Below, piece by piece: positions 41,125-50,574 of a stretch of 64,000 nucleotides of DNA. How positions within the stretch are numbered: position 1 is the stretch's first letter; each line of letters starts with the position of its first letter. The translations under genes were made by a program, and so were the position numbers. This DNA is from Gammaproteobacteria bacterium (lineage in GTDB: Bacteria > Pseudomonadota > Gammaproteobacteria > SZUA-152), in the NCBI GenBank assembly GCA_032250735.1, contig JAVVEP010000014.1, positions 20,218 through 84,217 of the forward strand. The letters run 5' to 3'. The notes below the pieces were generated by a model. The model did not search any database. It saw only the letters and a list, made by a program, of their open reading frames with translations, and was not told the origin of the DNA.

Positions 41125-41232
41125 TAGATAGTTCAGTAGATAGTTTGGTAGATAGTTTGGTAGATAGTTTGGTAGATAGTTTGGTAGATAGTTTGGTAGA
41201 TCGTTTGGTAGATCGTTTGGTAGAGCATTCGG
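41125..41232. repeat. 12-bp tandem repeat, nine units, between rpoE and nadB
   Basis: The unit TAGATAGTTTGG is repeated head to tail. Five units are identical, two carry TAGATCGTTTGG, and the first and last are degenerate. It fills part of the 326-base divergent spacer. Long apparent reading frames here, with repeated LPNY-type peptides, come from the 12-base period and are not genes. The remainder of the spacer holds no other recognised feature besides the rpoE leader palindrome. Confidence 0.95.
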
Positions 41233-41346
41233 CCAGCCATCCCGGATTTCCGGCCCATTCTGACGCGCTTTCCACCCCATGCGCAATATTTGCGATTGCG
41301 ATCACAAGATATGGGCGACAACCGCAGAATCAAGTAAGCTCGCGGC

Positions 41347-43017
41347 ATGAGTGAACATTTTAGCCATGATGTGCTGGTGATCGGCAGCGGTGCCGCGGGG
41401 CTCAGCCTCGTCCTGCGGCTGGATCCCGCATTGCGGGTTGCGGTCATCTCCAAGGGACCGCTGGACGAGGGCAGTAGCAAATATGCGCAGGGCGGTATTG
41501 CGGCGGTGCTGGCCCCGGAGGACTCCATCGCCTCACACGTGCAGGACACCCTCACCGCCGGGGCGGACCTGTGTGACCCGCAGGCCGTACAGTTTGTCGC
41601 CGAACGCGGGGCCGATCAGATTCGTTGGCTCAGCCAGCTGGGGACCACCTTTTCGCCGGCCGACAGCACGGCCAGCGGTGACAAACCCCCACTGCACCTT
41701 ACCCGCGAGGGGGGCCACAGCCAGCGCCGGGTGGTACACGCCGCCGACGCCACCGGTCGGGCCATGACCTATTCCATGGTCGATGCGCTGAAAGCCCACC
41801 CCAATGTCGAGCTGTTTGAACAACATATCGCGGTGGACCTGATCACCGCCAACAAACTCGGCCACGAACCGCAGCGGGTGCTGGGCGCCTATGTACTCAA
41901 TCGCAACACCGACCACATCGAGGTCTTCCACGCCCGCTGCGTGGTGCTGGCGACTGGGGGCGCCAGCAAGGTCTACCTTTACACCAGCAACCCGGACACC
42001 TCGACCGGGGATGGCATCGCCATGGCCTGGCGCGCCGGCTGCCGGGTGGCCAACATGGAGTTCATCCAGTTCCACCCCACCTGCCTGTATCATCCCCAGG
42101 CCAAGTCCTTTCTGGTCTCCGAGGCATTGCGGGGCGAAGGCGCCCACCTGCTGCTGCCCGATGGCAGCCGCTTTATGCACAACTTCGACCCCCGGGCCGA
42201 GCTGGCGCCACGCGATATCGTCGCCCGCGCCATCGATCACGAAATGAAACGCCTCGGCGCCGACTGCCTGTACCTCGACATCAGCTTCAAGCCTGCCGAG
42301 TTCATCACCAGCCACTTTCCCAACATCCACAAGCGTTGCCTCAAATATGGCTTCGACATGACCCAACAGCCCCTGCCCGTGGTGCCCGCCGCCCACTACA
42401 CCTGCGGCGGGGTGATGAGCGACCTGCACGGAAGGACCGATATCGATGGCCTCTACGCCGTGGGCGAAACGGCCTTCACCGGCCTGCATGGCGCCAACCG
42501 GCTGGCAAGCAATTCGCTACTGGAGTGCCTGGTGTTCGGCGAGTCCGCCGCCCAGGATATCAATCACAACATCGACCACTGGCAGCTCGCCGAACAGATC
42601 CCGGACTGGGACGAAAGCCGCGTCACCGACTCGGACGAAGAGGTGGTGGTGTCGCACAACTGGGATGAACTGCGGCGCTTCATGTGGGACTACGTCGGCA
42701 TCGTACGCACCAACAAACGCCTGCAACGCGCCCTGCGCCGCACCGATGTACTGGTCAGAGAGATTGAGGAATATTACAGCCACTTCCGCATCACCGATGA
42801 TCTCATCGAATTGCGCAATCTGGTGCAGGCCGCCACGCTGATTATTCGCAGCGCCATGCTGCGCCACGAAAGTCGCGGCCTCCACTACACGCTGGATTAC
42901 CCGGAGCTGGACGAGACACACCCCCCGGAAAACACCATCCTGGTGCCTCCGAATTTTTCCACGCGGCCGGCAGGTCGCCGAAACCCTCCCCCATCCCGGC
43001 AACGGGAAAGCGCATAA
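41347..43017 (+). CDS. nadB: L-aspartate oxidase
   Basis: NadB oxidises L-aspartate to iminoaspartate, the first step of NAD synthesis. The FAD motif [17 protein letters not shown] opens the protein, followed by [12 protein letters not shown] near residue 44 and [38 protein letters not shown] (part: [13 protein letters not shown]) is the family's conserved stretch. 556 residues is slightly long, due to a proline/arginine-rich tail. It starts 326 bases from rpoE, divergently. Confidence 0.96.
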   Translation: MSEHFSHDVLVIGSGAAGLSLVLRLDPALRVAVISKGPLDEGSSKYAQGGIAAVLAPEDSIASHVQDTLTAGADLCDPQAVQFVAERGADQIRWLSQLGTTFSPADSTASGDKPPLHLTREGGHSQRRVVHAADATGRAMTYSMVDALKAHPNVELFEQHIAVDLITANKLGHEPQRVLGAYVLNRNTDHIEVFHARCVVLATGGASKVYLYTSNPDTSTGDGIAMAWRAGCRVANMEFIQFHPTCLYHPQAKSFLVSEALRGEGAHLLLPDGSRFMHNFDPRAELAPRDIVARAIDHEMKRLGADCLYLDISFKPAEFITSHFPNIHKRCLKYGFDMTQQPLPVVPAAHYTCGGVMSDLHGRTDIDGLYAVGETAFTGLHGANRLASNSLLECLVFGESAAQDINHNIDHWQLAEQIPDWDESRVTDSDEEVVVSHNWDELRRFMWDYVGIVRTNKRLQRALRRTDVLVREIEEYYSHFRITDDLIELRNLVQAATLIIRSAMLRHESRGLHYTLDYPELDETHPPENTILVPPNFSTRPAGRRNPPPSRQRESA

Positions 43018-43926
43018 TCAGCCCGGAATAAACACCCCTGCCAGGCGTATCGCGCGAATGATGAAGCTGGTGGAGGTTTCCAGGGTCTTAATGGCGGCCT
43101 CAAAGTCACCATTCCGTGCCTGTTGCTCCGCCTGTGCACGGAGTTTTTCGGCCTCCGCCAAGGGAATATCCATCAGCCGGCCCAACCGGGGATCCGCCCG
43201 CTTTTCCTTTAACACCGTATTGATGAGCAGGCTGTGAGTATTATTGCGCCGCAGTTCATACTGGTATTCATCCTGCTTCGTTTCAAAGTGCAGGCTGCGC
43301 ACCAGGGTTTTCCCATCCCGCAAGCGGGTTAAGGAAAGTTTAAGACTGAGATAGGCGTCATTGAGCACCTCCATGGCCTCAACCAACTGCTCGCGTTCAT
43401 AATGGGCCTGCGCCGCCTGCAGGCGCTCCTGGATGTGGCGCTCGGTGTTGAGCAGCGCCTCGAGGGAGAATGAATCGGCCGTCTGGGCCTGTTCCTCACG
43501 CACGCGTTGGTGGGCCGCGAGTAGCGATTCCAGGCTTTGACGTTTTTTGTTGTAGTTCTCCTGCCGTTTGTCATTGACCGCCTTGGTGCCCACAAGCCGC
43601 ATGGCCATAAAAATGGCCGCCTTTGCCTGATCCAGGGCCTCGGTCACCGCCGCTGCATCACCCTTAACCTCAGCCGCCCTGGCCTCATCCAGGTATGCAA
43701 TGGCCTGGTCACGTAAGGCATGTGCCTGGGGATTATCGCTGTGCAGGATTTGCCGGGCTGCGGCCGATTGCTGGACGAGTTTTTCCACAAAACCGATATC
43801 CTGACCCACGCCGTTTTCACGGGCATCCGTCACCAGTATACGGCGAGGTTCGTCGGCAACAAGCGGTGGGGGAAGGATCAACAGCCCTAGCAACAGACTG
43901 TAACAACACAGGCGGGGAAAAGGCAC
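43018..43926 (-). CDS. Unknown exported helical protein beside cytochromes
   Basis: The protein of 302 residues starts with a signal peptide (YSLLLGLLILPPPLVA). The mature part is almost wholly amphipathic helices rich in Ala, Gln, Glu and Arg, in pairs such as LRDQAIAYLDEARAAEVKGD and AQAHYEREQLVEAMEVLNDAY, which resemble TPR-like hairpins. No cysteine or haem motif is present. GTG 43926 follows the trihaem gene's stop by six bases, so it belongs to that operon. It may be a scaffold or chaperone for the cytochromes (inference). No family was recognised. Confidence 0.75.
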   Translation of the reverse strand: MPFPRLCCYSLLLGLLILPPPLVADEPRRILVTDARENGVGQDIGFVEKLVQQSAAARQILHSDNPQAHALRDQAIAYLDEARAAEVKGDAAAVTEALDQAKAAIFMAMRLVGTKAVNDKRQENYNKKRQSLESLLAAHQRVREEQAQTADSFSLEALLNTERHIQERLQAAQAHYEREQLVEAMEVLNDAYLSLKLSLTRLRDGKTLVRSLHFETKQDEYQYELRRNNTHSLLINTVLKEKRADPRLGRLMDIPLAEAEKLRAQAEQQARNGDFEAAIKTLETSTSFIIRAIRLAGVFIPG

Positions 43927-43932
43927 AGCGAT

Positions 43933-44526
43933 TTACTTTTTCGCGACTTTTTTGGATTCCGTATGGCAACGGCGGCATTCGGTGACCGGAAAGGCCACAG
44001 AACCATGACACACTCCGCACTTCTGCCCCAGCATGATTTCCGCCATGCTCATGGGATTGGCACCTTTCAAGGGTTTAAAAATCGCATCGTGACAATTGGC
44101 GCACTCCAGCCAGACGGTGTGTTGCTGATGGGGGAACGCCACATTCGGCATGCTACCCTTCACCTCCATCACTATCACCAGATCCATGGGTAGCGCCTCC
44201 TTGGTGGGATCAAGGTGGTCGAAACGAGGCTTGATGAGGCCCTTATCGCGAGCCTTCGTCCAGTTTACATAGTTGCCGCCGGTACTGCTCGGTAACGGAA
44301 CAAAGGCCTCCTGAGGTTGTTGCAACAGCGTGAGCCCTGGCACAGCAGGATCATGAATGCCATCATCCTTCAAGGCCGTACCACGTTCTGCGGGCGGCAC
44401 AAACAATCGATGAAAGGTATTGGGATTATCTGCCGCACTCGTCGCACCCGTCAGGACGCCGAAGCCAAGGGCGGTGATAAAAATGACCGTGAAGTGTCGT
44501 CTGTTCATATTCAGCATGGCCGCCAT
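43933..44526 (-). CDS. Trihaem c7-type cytochrome (197 aa)
   Basis: A signal peptide (FTVIFITALGFGVLTGATSA) is followed by a long non-haem segment and three haem sites near the C terminus: CANCH, CGVCH and CRRCH. Conserved histidines in FPHQQHTVWLECANCH fit the c(7)-type trihaem domain, which gives bis-histidine haems of low potential in the periplasm. The first ATG (44526) was used; ATG 44508 would begin nearer to the signal peptide. It lies between the helical protein and a second trihaem gene. Confidence 0.85.
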   Translation of the reverse strand: MAAMLNMNRRHFTVIFITALGFGVLTGATSAADNPNTFHRLFVPPAERGTALKDDGIHDPAVPGLTLLQQPQEAFVPLPSSTGGNYVNWTKARDKGLIKPRFDHLDPTKEALPMDLVIVMEVKGSMPNVAFPHQQHTVWLECANCHDAIFKPLKGANPMSMAEIMLGQKCGVCHGSVAFPVTECRRCHTESKKVAKK

Positions 44527-44533
44527 GATGGAA

Positions 44534-44956
44534 TTATTTCGGTGCTCTTAACACGCTCTTGTGCACCTGGGTAGGTGTATTGGGTAAGGCGGAGTGGCAC
44601 AGATCGCAATTCTCCACCGACCAGGCAATTTGGCCATTATGGCAGGCGCCGCAGTATTCGCCGCTGATTATCGTGAGCATATTAACATTGCTGCCACCCG
44701 CCTTGAAGGGAAAGCCGATATCGCTGTGACAGGACTTGCAGGCGTAACGTATACGATGAAACCAGTGCGGAAAAATCACCGGCCGAATGCCATTCTCGTC
44801 AGAGGAATTATTGAGGACCACATCGCCGTATTCGGCGCGGGCCTCTGAACCCGAAAATCCTGTGATTAACAATATAACCAACAGCATCACAGCAGGGAAA
44901 AATATCGCGCCCCTGTACCGATACAATCCTGCAAAAAGAGAGAGTCTGCTACTCAT
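44534..44956 (-). CDS. Trihaem c7-type cytochrome (140 aa)
   Basis: One hydrophobic segment (AIFFPAVMLLVILLITGFS) serves as a signal or anchor. Haem sites are CKSCH, CGACH and CDLCH, with FPHWFHRIRYACKSCH giving distal histidines. It resembles the next gene's product in layout but is a separate, shorter protein. ATG 44956 with AAGG upstream was chosen over the longer frame to 45010. It is the first gene of the three-gene cytochrome operon. Confidence 0.85.
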   Translation of the reverse strand: MSSRLSLFAGLYRYRGAIFFPAVMLLVILLITGFSGSEARAEYGDVVLNNSSDENGIRPVIFPHWFHRIRYACKSCHSDIGFPFKAGGSNVNMLTIISGEYCGACHNGQIAWSVENCDLCHSALPNTPTQVHKSVLRAPK

Positions 44957-45273
44957 GTTACCATGCCTTATGAAAGAGTCTGCCGGACGCAGGATCCATT
45001 GGCTGCGCAAGTGGACCAGCGATTCACTTTTTTCCCGATGCTTATTAAGTGACTTCAGATTTCCTTGCTGAGCGACCTGAGTTTAGCAACCTGAAAATGG
45101 TACCGACAATCTATTTATAGTTTTAGACTGTCAAAGGCCAGAACGCAAGGCAAACAATAATAAATAATAAAATACTACGCTGCGGCCTGCCGATGGAAGA
45201 CGCCGCCTGAAAGCGCCCGGTCAAACCGCGGCCATACTGACCTGACAAACCTAATCGCTATACTATTGGCACC
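44957..45273. other. Divergent spacer between cytochrome operon and Mut7-C gene
   Basis: The 317-base spacer must hold promoters for both directions. GACAATC and GACTGTC near 45104-45131 form an imperfect inverted repeat around an AT-rich TATTTATAG. A sigma-70-like pair lies at the right end. No gene is seen. Confidence 0.4.
45237..45264 (+). promoter_or_regulatory. Sigma-70-like promoter with almost no leader
   Basis: CTGACC (45237-45242), a 16-base spacer and TATACT (45259-45264) precede the Mut7-C start codon by only nine bases. A start near 45271 would leave two or three bases before ATG, so the mRNA may be leaderless. No ribosome site is visible. Confidence 0.45.
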
Positions 45274-45774
45274 ATGAGAAATTCAAAACCGGCAGAGCGG
45301 CTGACTGAAAAGCATTACCGATTCCTTTGCGATGAAATGCTGAGAAAACTGGGTCATTGGTTACGTGCTGCGGGATACGACACCGAGATCGCCTCTGCCG
45401 GTGACACAGACCGCTCCCTACTGGAAGAGGCCGCCAGAGAGAAACGCCGGCTGATTACCCGCGATCGAAAATTGACCGAATATCGGCACGCCGCAGAACA
45501 TGTAATCCTGTTACACAGCAATGACATGCAGGACTGCGCAAAGGAATTACAGGCGAAACTGTCGATCAACTGGTTTATGAAACCGTTTAGCCGCTGCCTG
45601 TTATGCAACACACCACTGACTATGGCCGACCCCGCCCGCCTTGAAAAGATCCCACCACAGAGCCGTGCAACCATAAAACAGGCTTTTTATTGTCGCCACT
45701 GCGACAAGCTCTATTGGGAGGGTAGCCATGTACGCCGATTACGTAACAAGTTTAGGCACTGGATGGGCTCTTGA
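45274..45774 (+). CDS. Mut7-C RNase-fold domain protein (166 aa)
   Basis: The protein matches the Mut7-C family: FLCDEMLRKLGHWLRAAGYDTE at the start (part: DEMLRKLGHWLRAAGYDT), LITRDRKL near residue 65 and a C-terminal zinc site of two cysteine pairs, CLLC and CRHC, followed by KLYWEGSHVRRL. Mut7-C proteins have a PIN-like nuclease fold with acidic residues and are predicted RNases; the substrate is unknown. It appears to be transcribed alone, with a near-leaderless start. Confidence 0.85.
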   Translation: MRNSKPAERLTEKHYRFLCDEMLRKLGHWLRAAGYDTEIASAGDTDRSLLEEAAREKRRLITRDRKLTEYRHAAEHVILLHSNDMQDCAKELQAKLSINWFMKPFSRCLLCNTPLTMADPARLEKIPPQSRATIKQAFYCRHCDKLYWEGSHVRRLRNKFRHWMGS

Positions 45775-45876
45775 GCGACCGACCAATAGCAGACCCTGCC
45801 TGCCTTCGCCGGCCCCTGCATCTGCCACAACCCCCCATGACTGAAGGCCGTGTGCAGCTGCGTGCCGGTTGGCGAG

Positions 45877-46527
45877 CTACTCATCCACCAGCGGCACAAA
45901 GGCCACGGCCAGGATATCAGACACCCTGGTCTCCCCGTTCTGATCCTTCTCCACCAATATCAGCTGCTGATGAAATCCGGTCAGGCCCACGGGGATCACC
46001 AGCCGGCCACCCGGCTTTAACTGCTCCACCAACGCCTCCGGTATATGGGTCGCCGCCGCCGTCACAATGATCCCATCGTAGGGGGCATGTTCGGGCCAGC
46101 CGTTGTGGCCGTTGCCGATACAGGTCTCGATATTGTGATAACCGAGGCGTTTCAACCGTGCGGTGGCGGCCTCGCTTAATGCCCGGATCACCTCCATGCT
46201 GTACACCTTTTTGACCAGCTGGGAGAGCACAGCGGTCTGGTAGCCCGAGCCGGTACCGATTTCAAGAATCACATCATCACGATCGGGTGCCAGCAGATCC
46301 GTCATCAGCGCGACAATGTAAGGCTGGGAGATGGTTTGCGAGTGACCGATGGGCACGGGACCATTGGTAAAGGCATAGGGGCGCATCTCTTGCGGCACGA
46401 ATTTATCCCTGGGCACTCTTCGCATGGCGGCCATCACGCGCCCATCGAGGGCATCGCGGCCGATCATCTTTCGGGTATAAAGGACTTCCGAGTCAATGTC
46501 GGCAATCATTTTATCGATATCGGTCAT
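45877..46527 (-). CDS. pcm: Protein-L-isoaspartate O-methyltransferase
   Basis: Pcm repairs isoaspartyl residues using SAM. VPRDKFVPQEMRPYAFTNGP and PIGHSQTISQPYIVALMTDLL (parts) are hallmark segments, followed by the SAM loop LEIGTGSGYQTAVLS and the YDGIIVTAAATHIPEAL region. The 216 residues are complete. It converges on the Mut7-C gene 102 bases away. Confidence 0.95.
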   Translation of the reverse strand: MTDIDKMIADIDSEVLYTRKMIGRDALDGRVMAAMRRVPRDKFVPQEMRPYAFTNGPVPIGHSQTISQPYIVALMTDLLAPDRDDVILEIGTGSGYQTAVLSQLVKKVYSMEVIRALSEAATARLKRLGYHNIETCIGNGHNGWPEHAPYDGIIVTAAATHIPEALVEQLKPGGRLVIPVGLTGFHQQLILVEKDQNGETRVSDILAVAFVPLVDE

Positions 46528-46786
46528 GTGATTTCAGGCTGGCTATTTCCCGACGACTATAATTCGCGATGTAAACAAGTAATAGCCCATTAATCGACAC
46601 ACACAAACCGGCATGCCAGAATGGGGCCGCGGCACATAGCCTGAATCGTCGTGAATGACGTGAGTAATGGCGCGATAAACAGCACAACGAAAGATGAGAG
46701 ACTAACGAGCACATCGAACGGTTAGCCCTTGTATGTGTCCCGGTAATCAATCCCGAACCCCACTAACCACGCAACGGTGAGACAGC

Positions 46787-47023
46787 ATGAGCAAAGACAC
46801 AATATCGACCCAACGGGCGGAATTACTGCTACAGCGCGAGGCCCTGCGCGAGCGACTCGAGGCGATTAACGCAGACTACCGAAAAGGCCTCTCGGCTGAC
46901 TCGGAAGAACAGGCCATTCAACTGGAGAATGCCGAGGTACTCGAGGGCATTGCCAAGGCCGCGGCAGAGGAGCTGGAGCAGATCGAGCAGCGCCTGGCCA
47001 AATTAAGCGAAACCGCCGAATAG
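46787..47023 (+). CDS. Small DksA-like coiled-coil protein lacking the zinc finger
   Basis: The 78-residue protein is a helical hairpin: REALRERLEAINADYRKGL, a short turn, then SEEQAIQLENAEVLEGIAKAAAEELEQIEQRLAKL (parts). This pattern matches the N-terminal coiled coil of TraR/DksA relatives, where the C-terminal CxxC zinc finger normally follows. Here the frame ends instead, with no cysteine at all, and no finger is seen in any frame downstream. GGTGAG seven bases before ATG supports translation. It may bind the RNA polymerase secondary channel (inference). Confidence 0.65.
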   Translation: MSKDTISTQRAELLLQREALRERLEAINADYRKGLSADSEEQAIQLENAEVLEGIAKAAAEELEQIEQRLAKLSETAE

Positions 47024-47124
47024 TCCGCCCGCACACGCCACCCTGGCATAACCGCCATTGTTGGCCACAGCCGGTGCTGTCAAACAGGCAGCGAGATAGT
47101 CATCAATAGCGCTGTGAAACGGTG

Positions 47125-47337
47125 CTAGTGTGGTGTTTCATATAAAACGTGCATTTAGAAAGCCACTCAAGGCGCGAGTGCAAGGCGCAGACCGCCGGGA
47201 ATGTCGGCTACCTTTCCAAGGTCTGCAACGCGGCAATCGTGCCTTGAGTGGCTTCCCGTAGGGCGAGATAGAATCTTTAGGGCCCACATCAAGTCTATCT
47301 CGTCTAAGTGTGCGTTTTATATGAAACACCACACTAG
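47125..47337. mobile_element. MITE-like element with 25-bp terminal inverted repeats
   Basis: The ends at 47125-47149 and 47313-47337 are perfect inverted copies, beginning CTAGTGTGGTGTTTCAT. Subterminal arms AAGCCACTCAAGGC (47160-47173) and its complement (47241-47254) continue the palindrome. There is no transposase. TA at each end fits a TA target duplication, as in Tc1/IS630-related MITEs (inference). The right end reaches into the last codon of the Lon-like gene. The preceding 100 bases after the DksA-like gene hold nothing recognised. Confidence 0.75.
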
Positions 47338-49733
47338 TCCTCATCGGAATCCTTGCCCGAGTCACCAAATTCCCGGCGCAATGTTGACAGTTCCGCCAGG
47401 CGCGTCTGCACACGAAAGTTGATACTGCCTGCCGGATAAAGGCCTTGTTCGTCCAGCCCCCCGGCAGTAATCCCCGTCAATAGCTCAATGGCCTCATCGA
47501 TCGTGCTGATCGCGAAGATCTGAAACCGCCCTTCGGTCGCGGCGGCCACCACATCGGCGCGCAACATTAAATGCTTGACGTTCGATGCCGGGATCACCAC
47601 GCCCTGCTGGCCCGTGAGCCCTTTCAAGACACACACATCAAAGAAGCCTTCTATCTTTTCGTTAACGCCGCCGATCGCCTGCACCTGCCCATGCTGGTTC
47701 ACCGACCCGGTGACCGCCATCCATTGTCGTATGGGGGCCTCGGCCAGCGCACTTAACAGCGCACAGAGTTCCGCCACCGAGGCGCTGTCCCCCTCCACGC
47801 CACCATAGGATTGTTCAAACACCAGGCTTGCGGTCAGCGACAGCGGTTGATTTTTGGCATAGCGCTCGCCCAGAAAGGACGCCACAATCATCACGCCCTT
47901 GGAATGGATAGCGCCACCCAGTTCCACCTCGCGCTCGATATCAACCACCTCGCCGTGCCCCAAGCGCGCCGTGGCGGTAATACGAAACGGTTGCGAGAAA
48001 CTGAAATTGCCCAGGTCGGCAACCGACAGGCCGTTCACCTGCCCGACCTTCTCGCCATCGGTATCGATCAGAAAGGTGCCGCGCTTTATCTCCTCGTAGA
48101 TCCTGTCGCGCAAGCGGTCCGCACGGCGAATCTGGCCATTGATCGCCTGCTGTACATGCTGCTGCGTGACATGCGGGTCCTCAACCTCGTTCGCCAGATG
48201 GTCGGCCTCGCACATGAGGTTGCTGACACTCAACAAGTGACTGGAGAGCCTTTCCGCGTCGCTGACCAGGCGCGCACTGTGTTCAATAATCCTTGCCATT
48301 GCCGCACGCTCAAAAGGCCGCAGTCTTTTGCGGTGCACAATGGTGGCGATCATGCGGGCATAGACAGCCTGATTTTCAATCGAGCGGGGCATGCTGCTTT
48401 CAAAATCGGCCGCGACCTTGAACAGGCCGGAAAATTCCGGATCATATTCCAGCAACAGATAGAACAGCTGCCGTTCTCCCAGCAGCACCACCTTGATGTC
48501 CAGCGGGATAGACTCAGGCTCAATGGACACCGTGCTGATGATGCTCAACATCTGCCCCAGGGACTGGATCTTTATTTCATGCGTCGAAAGCGCCCGTTTT
48601 AAACCCGCCCAGGCATAAGGCTGGGTCAGCAATTTCACAACATCCAGAATCAGAAAGCCGCCATTGGCGCAATGCAGGGCACCGGCCTTGATCAGCCGGA
48701 AATCGGTAATCAGGGTGCCCATCTGGGCGATATGCTCAACCCGCCCCAACAGTCTATCGAGGGTTGGGTTATCCTCGTAGATCACCGGCAATCCCTTTTG
48801 CTCGCTATTATCCACCAGAATATTAATCTCATAACGACCAAAGGCTTCCACATCGACGGCTTCACTGCCCTCCCCGAGCGCGGTTGCATCCACATTGAGA
48901 AAATCATAGGTGTGTTCGATGACATCTTTCTCAAAGGCATCGAGATGCTGGCAGACCGCAGGAAATTCCTGGTATTTTATTTTCAGTTCATCAATGATCA
49001 TTGCCACCACGGATTTCGCCACTTCACGATTCAGCTCACGAATTTTTTGCCTGGAGTCCCGCTTCCATTGATGGAACTGACGGATAATGTGTTCCAGCTT
49101 TTCCTGCAGAACCGAGACGATCTCCTCGATCTTCTTACGCTCATCATCTGCCAACTTCATGTAGTCGTCCGGCGTAATCACCTCGCCGTCCTTCATCGGC
49201 TGAAACGAAAAACCTCGCGGCGTTCTCACCAGTCGCACCGCATGCGCCTCCGCCTCATCTGTCAGTGCCTGCAGGGCCTGTTCACGTCGTTCGTCAACGT
49301 CCGATTCAATCTCTTCATTACGAATGCGGTATTGATCCGACTCGAAGGTCGAGGGCATGACGCTCAGCAGATCCTCGATCAGGTCATGGATATCCTTGCG
49401 CAGCGCCTTGCCCGTACCGGCGGGGAGCCTGAGCAGTTTCGGCTTCTGGGGGTGTTCAAAATTATTGACGTAGCACCAGTCATCGGGCGGGGTTTTGCCG
49501 CTCGCCTGCTGCTCAAGGTATTGACGGGTGGCAGAGGATTTCCCCATACCGGAAGGGCCCATCACAAACAGGTTATAGCCTTCGTGACGAACCCCGACAC
49601 CAAAGCGCAGCGCCTCCAGCGCGCGGTCCTGCCCGGCGATTTCCTCCAATGCCTCCAGATCGTCGCTGGTCTCAAATTCGAGCGCGGCGAAATCACAAGC
49701 GGTGTACAGTGATGCTGGATCAAGTGCTTTCAT
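47334..49733 (-). CDS. Lon-like ATP-dependent protease (LonB/YcbZ type)
   Basis: The 799-residue protein has an AAA-type ATPase with Walker A GPSGMGKSS near residue 70, a long helical insertion (about 110-300) and a C-terminal Lon protease domain. The dyad is Ser650 in GVEGDSASV and Lys693 in GGVNEKIEG, 43 residues apart as in Lon. The order resembles E. coli YcbZ and differs from classical Lon by lacking its N-terminal domain. ATG 49733 with GGACGGA upstream is the preferred start. The stop TAG falls inside the adjacent MITE end. Confidence 0.92.
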   Translation of the reverse strand: MKALDPASLYTACDFAALEFETSDDLEALEEIAGQDRALEALRFGVGVRHEGYNLFVMGPSGMGKSSATRQYLEQQASGKTPPDDWCYVNNFEHPQKPKLLRLPAGTGKALRKDIHDLIEDLLSVMPSTFESDQYRIRNEEIESDVDERREQALQALTDEAEAHAVRLVRTPRGFSFQPMKDGEVITPDDYMKLADDERKKIEEIVSVLQEKLEHIIRQFHQWKRDSRQKIRELNREVAKSVVAMIIDELKIKYQEFPAVCQHLDAFEKDVIEHTYDFLNVDATALGEGSEAVDVEAFGRYEINILVDNSEQKGLPVIYEDNPTLDRLLGRVEHIAQMGTLITDFRLIKAGALHCANGGFLILDVVKLLTQPYAWAGLKRALSTHEIKIQSLGQMLSIISTVSIEPESIPLDIKVVLLGERQLFYLLLEYDPEFSGLFKVAADFESSMPRSIENQAVYARMIATIVHRKRLRPFERAAMARIIEHSARLVSDAERLSSHLLSVSNLMCEADHLANEVEDPHVTQQHVQQAINGQIRRADRLRDRIYEEIKRGTFLIDTDGEKVGQVNGLSVADLGNFSFSQPFRITATARLGHGEVVDIEREVELGGAIHSKGVMIVASFLGERYAKNQPLSLTASLVFEQSYGGVEGDSASVAELCALLSALAEAPIRQWMAVTGSVNQHGQVQAIGGVNEKIEGFFDVCVLKGLTGQQGVVIPASNVKHLMLRADVVAAATEGRFQIFAISTIDEAIELLTGITAGGLDEQGLYPAGSINFRVQTRLAELSTLRREFGDSGKDSDED

Positions 49734-49818
49734 TATTCCGTCCATGATTATTTTTGTTGATGTGAAACTATATTCCAGCCTGGCGAAGGATGCATCGGAT
49801 AAATGATGCAGCGTCAGA

Positions 49819-50484
49819 TCAGGCCAGCAGCACCGCCACAATGCCGGTAATAAAGATGCCATCGAAGGTACCCGCGCCGCCGATCGAGGCAATAGGGGTT
49901 CCCATATGGCGTATGTCCCTGAGGCGCAGGAGATCGGCGCCGATAATCACCCCCAGCGTCCCGGCAATATAGGCCAACGGAGCGCTGTGCGCCGGGTCTA
50001 TCAGCAGGGCGGCCAGGGCCGCGCTGATCGGTGCAATGAGTATCGGCATGCCAATCCCCAGCCCATGAATGGGCCGGCTGGCGATATAACTGACAACGGC
50101 GACCAGACCGATCCCCAGCAAGGCATGCAGGAAACTGACGTCCGTATTGGCGAGAAGATAGAGGCTGAATCCGAACGGGATAATGCCACCGCCCACGTTA
50201 ACCGCGATCACGGTCTTGTTCTCAAACACAAGATGATTCATGCGCAGCAGTTGCCATACGCTCAGCGGCATTTCCCGCTGGGGCGCTTCGGAATGGATCG
50301 TCACCAGCGGTATATTGATGGCGCTGCCGAACAGGGAGCAGAGCAGTAACAGATAGGCGCCCGACATGGACAGACCCAACTTATCAAATACGATACTCAG
50401 GATACCCAGCTGAATAAACGCCAGCAAAAAAGCCAGCACAAACAAAAACAGGAACAGTGGGATCGGGGAAAAACGTTGCCACAT
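49819..50484 (-). CDS. DUF1614 membrane protein (221 aa)
   Basis: Seven or so hydrophobic segments cover the protein, beginning IPLFLFLFVLAFLLAFIQLG. The signature of DUF1614, ASIGGAGTFDGIFITGIVAVLLA, ends it (part: GGAGTFDGIFITGI). The family is an inner-membrane protein without known function. ATG 50484, with GGACGAG upstream, is preferred over 50508. It lies 85 bases upstream of the Lon-like gene on the same strand and could share its transcript. Confidence 0.85.
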   Translation of the reverse strand: MWQRFSPIPLFLFLFVLAFLLAFIQLGILSIVFDKLGLSMSGAYLLLLCSLFGSAINIPLVTIHSEAPQREMPLSVWQLLRMNHLVFENKTVIAVNVGGGIIPFGFSLYLLANTDVSFLHALLGIGLVAVVSYIASRPIHGLGIGMPILIAPISAALAALLIDPAHSAPLAYIAGTLGVIIGADLLRLRDIRHMGTPIASIGGAGTFDGIFITGIVAVLLA

Positions 50485-50574
50485 ATTACTCGTCCATTGC
50501 CGACACACACGTCGACATTCTATTCAATTCTCTGACCGGCATTCTAACTGGCAGTAGCCAAATGCAGATTACTA

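Noticed and set aside
41098..41555. Long frames encoding LPNY- or YQTI-like repeats across the rpoE-nadB spacer
   Set aside because: They arise in three phases from the 12-bp tandem repeat and have no ribosome site or family.
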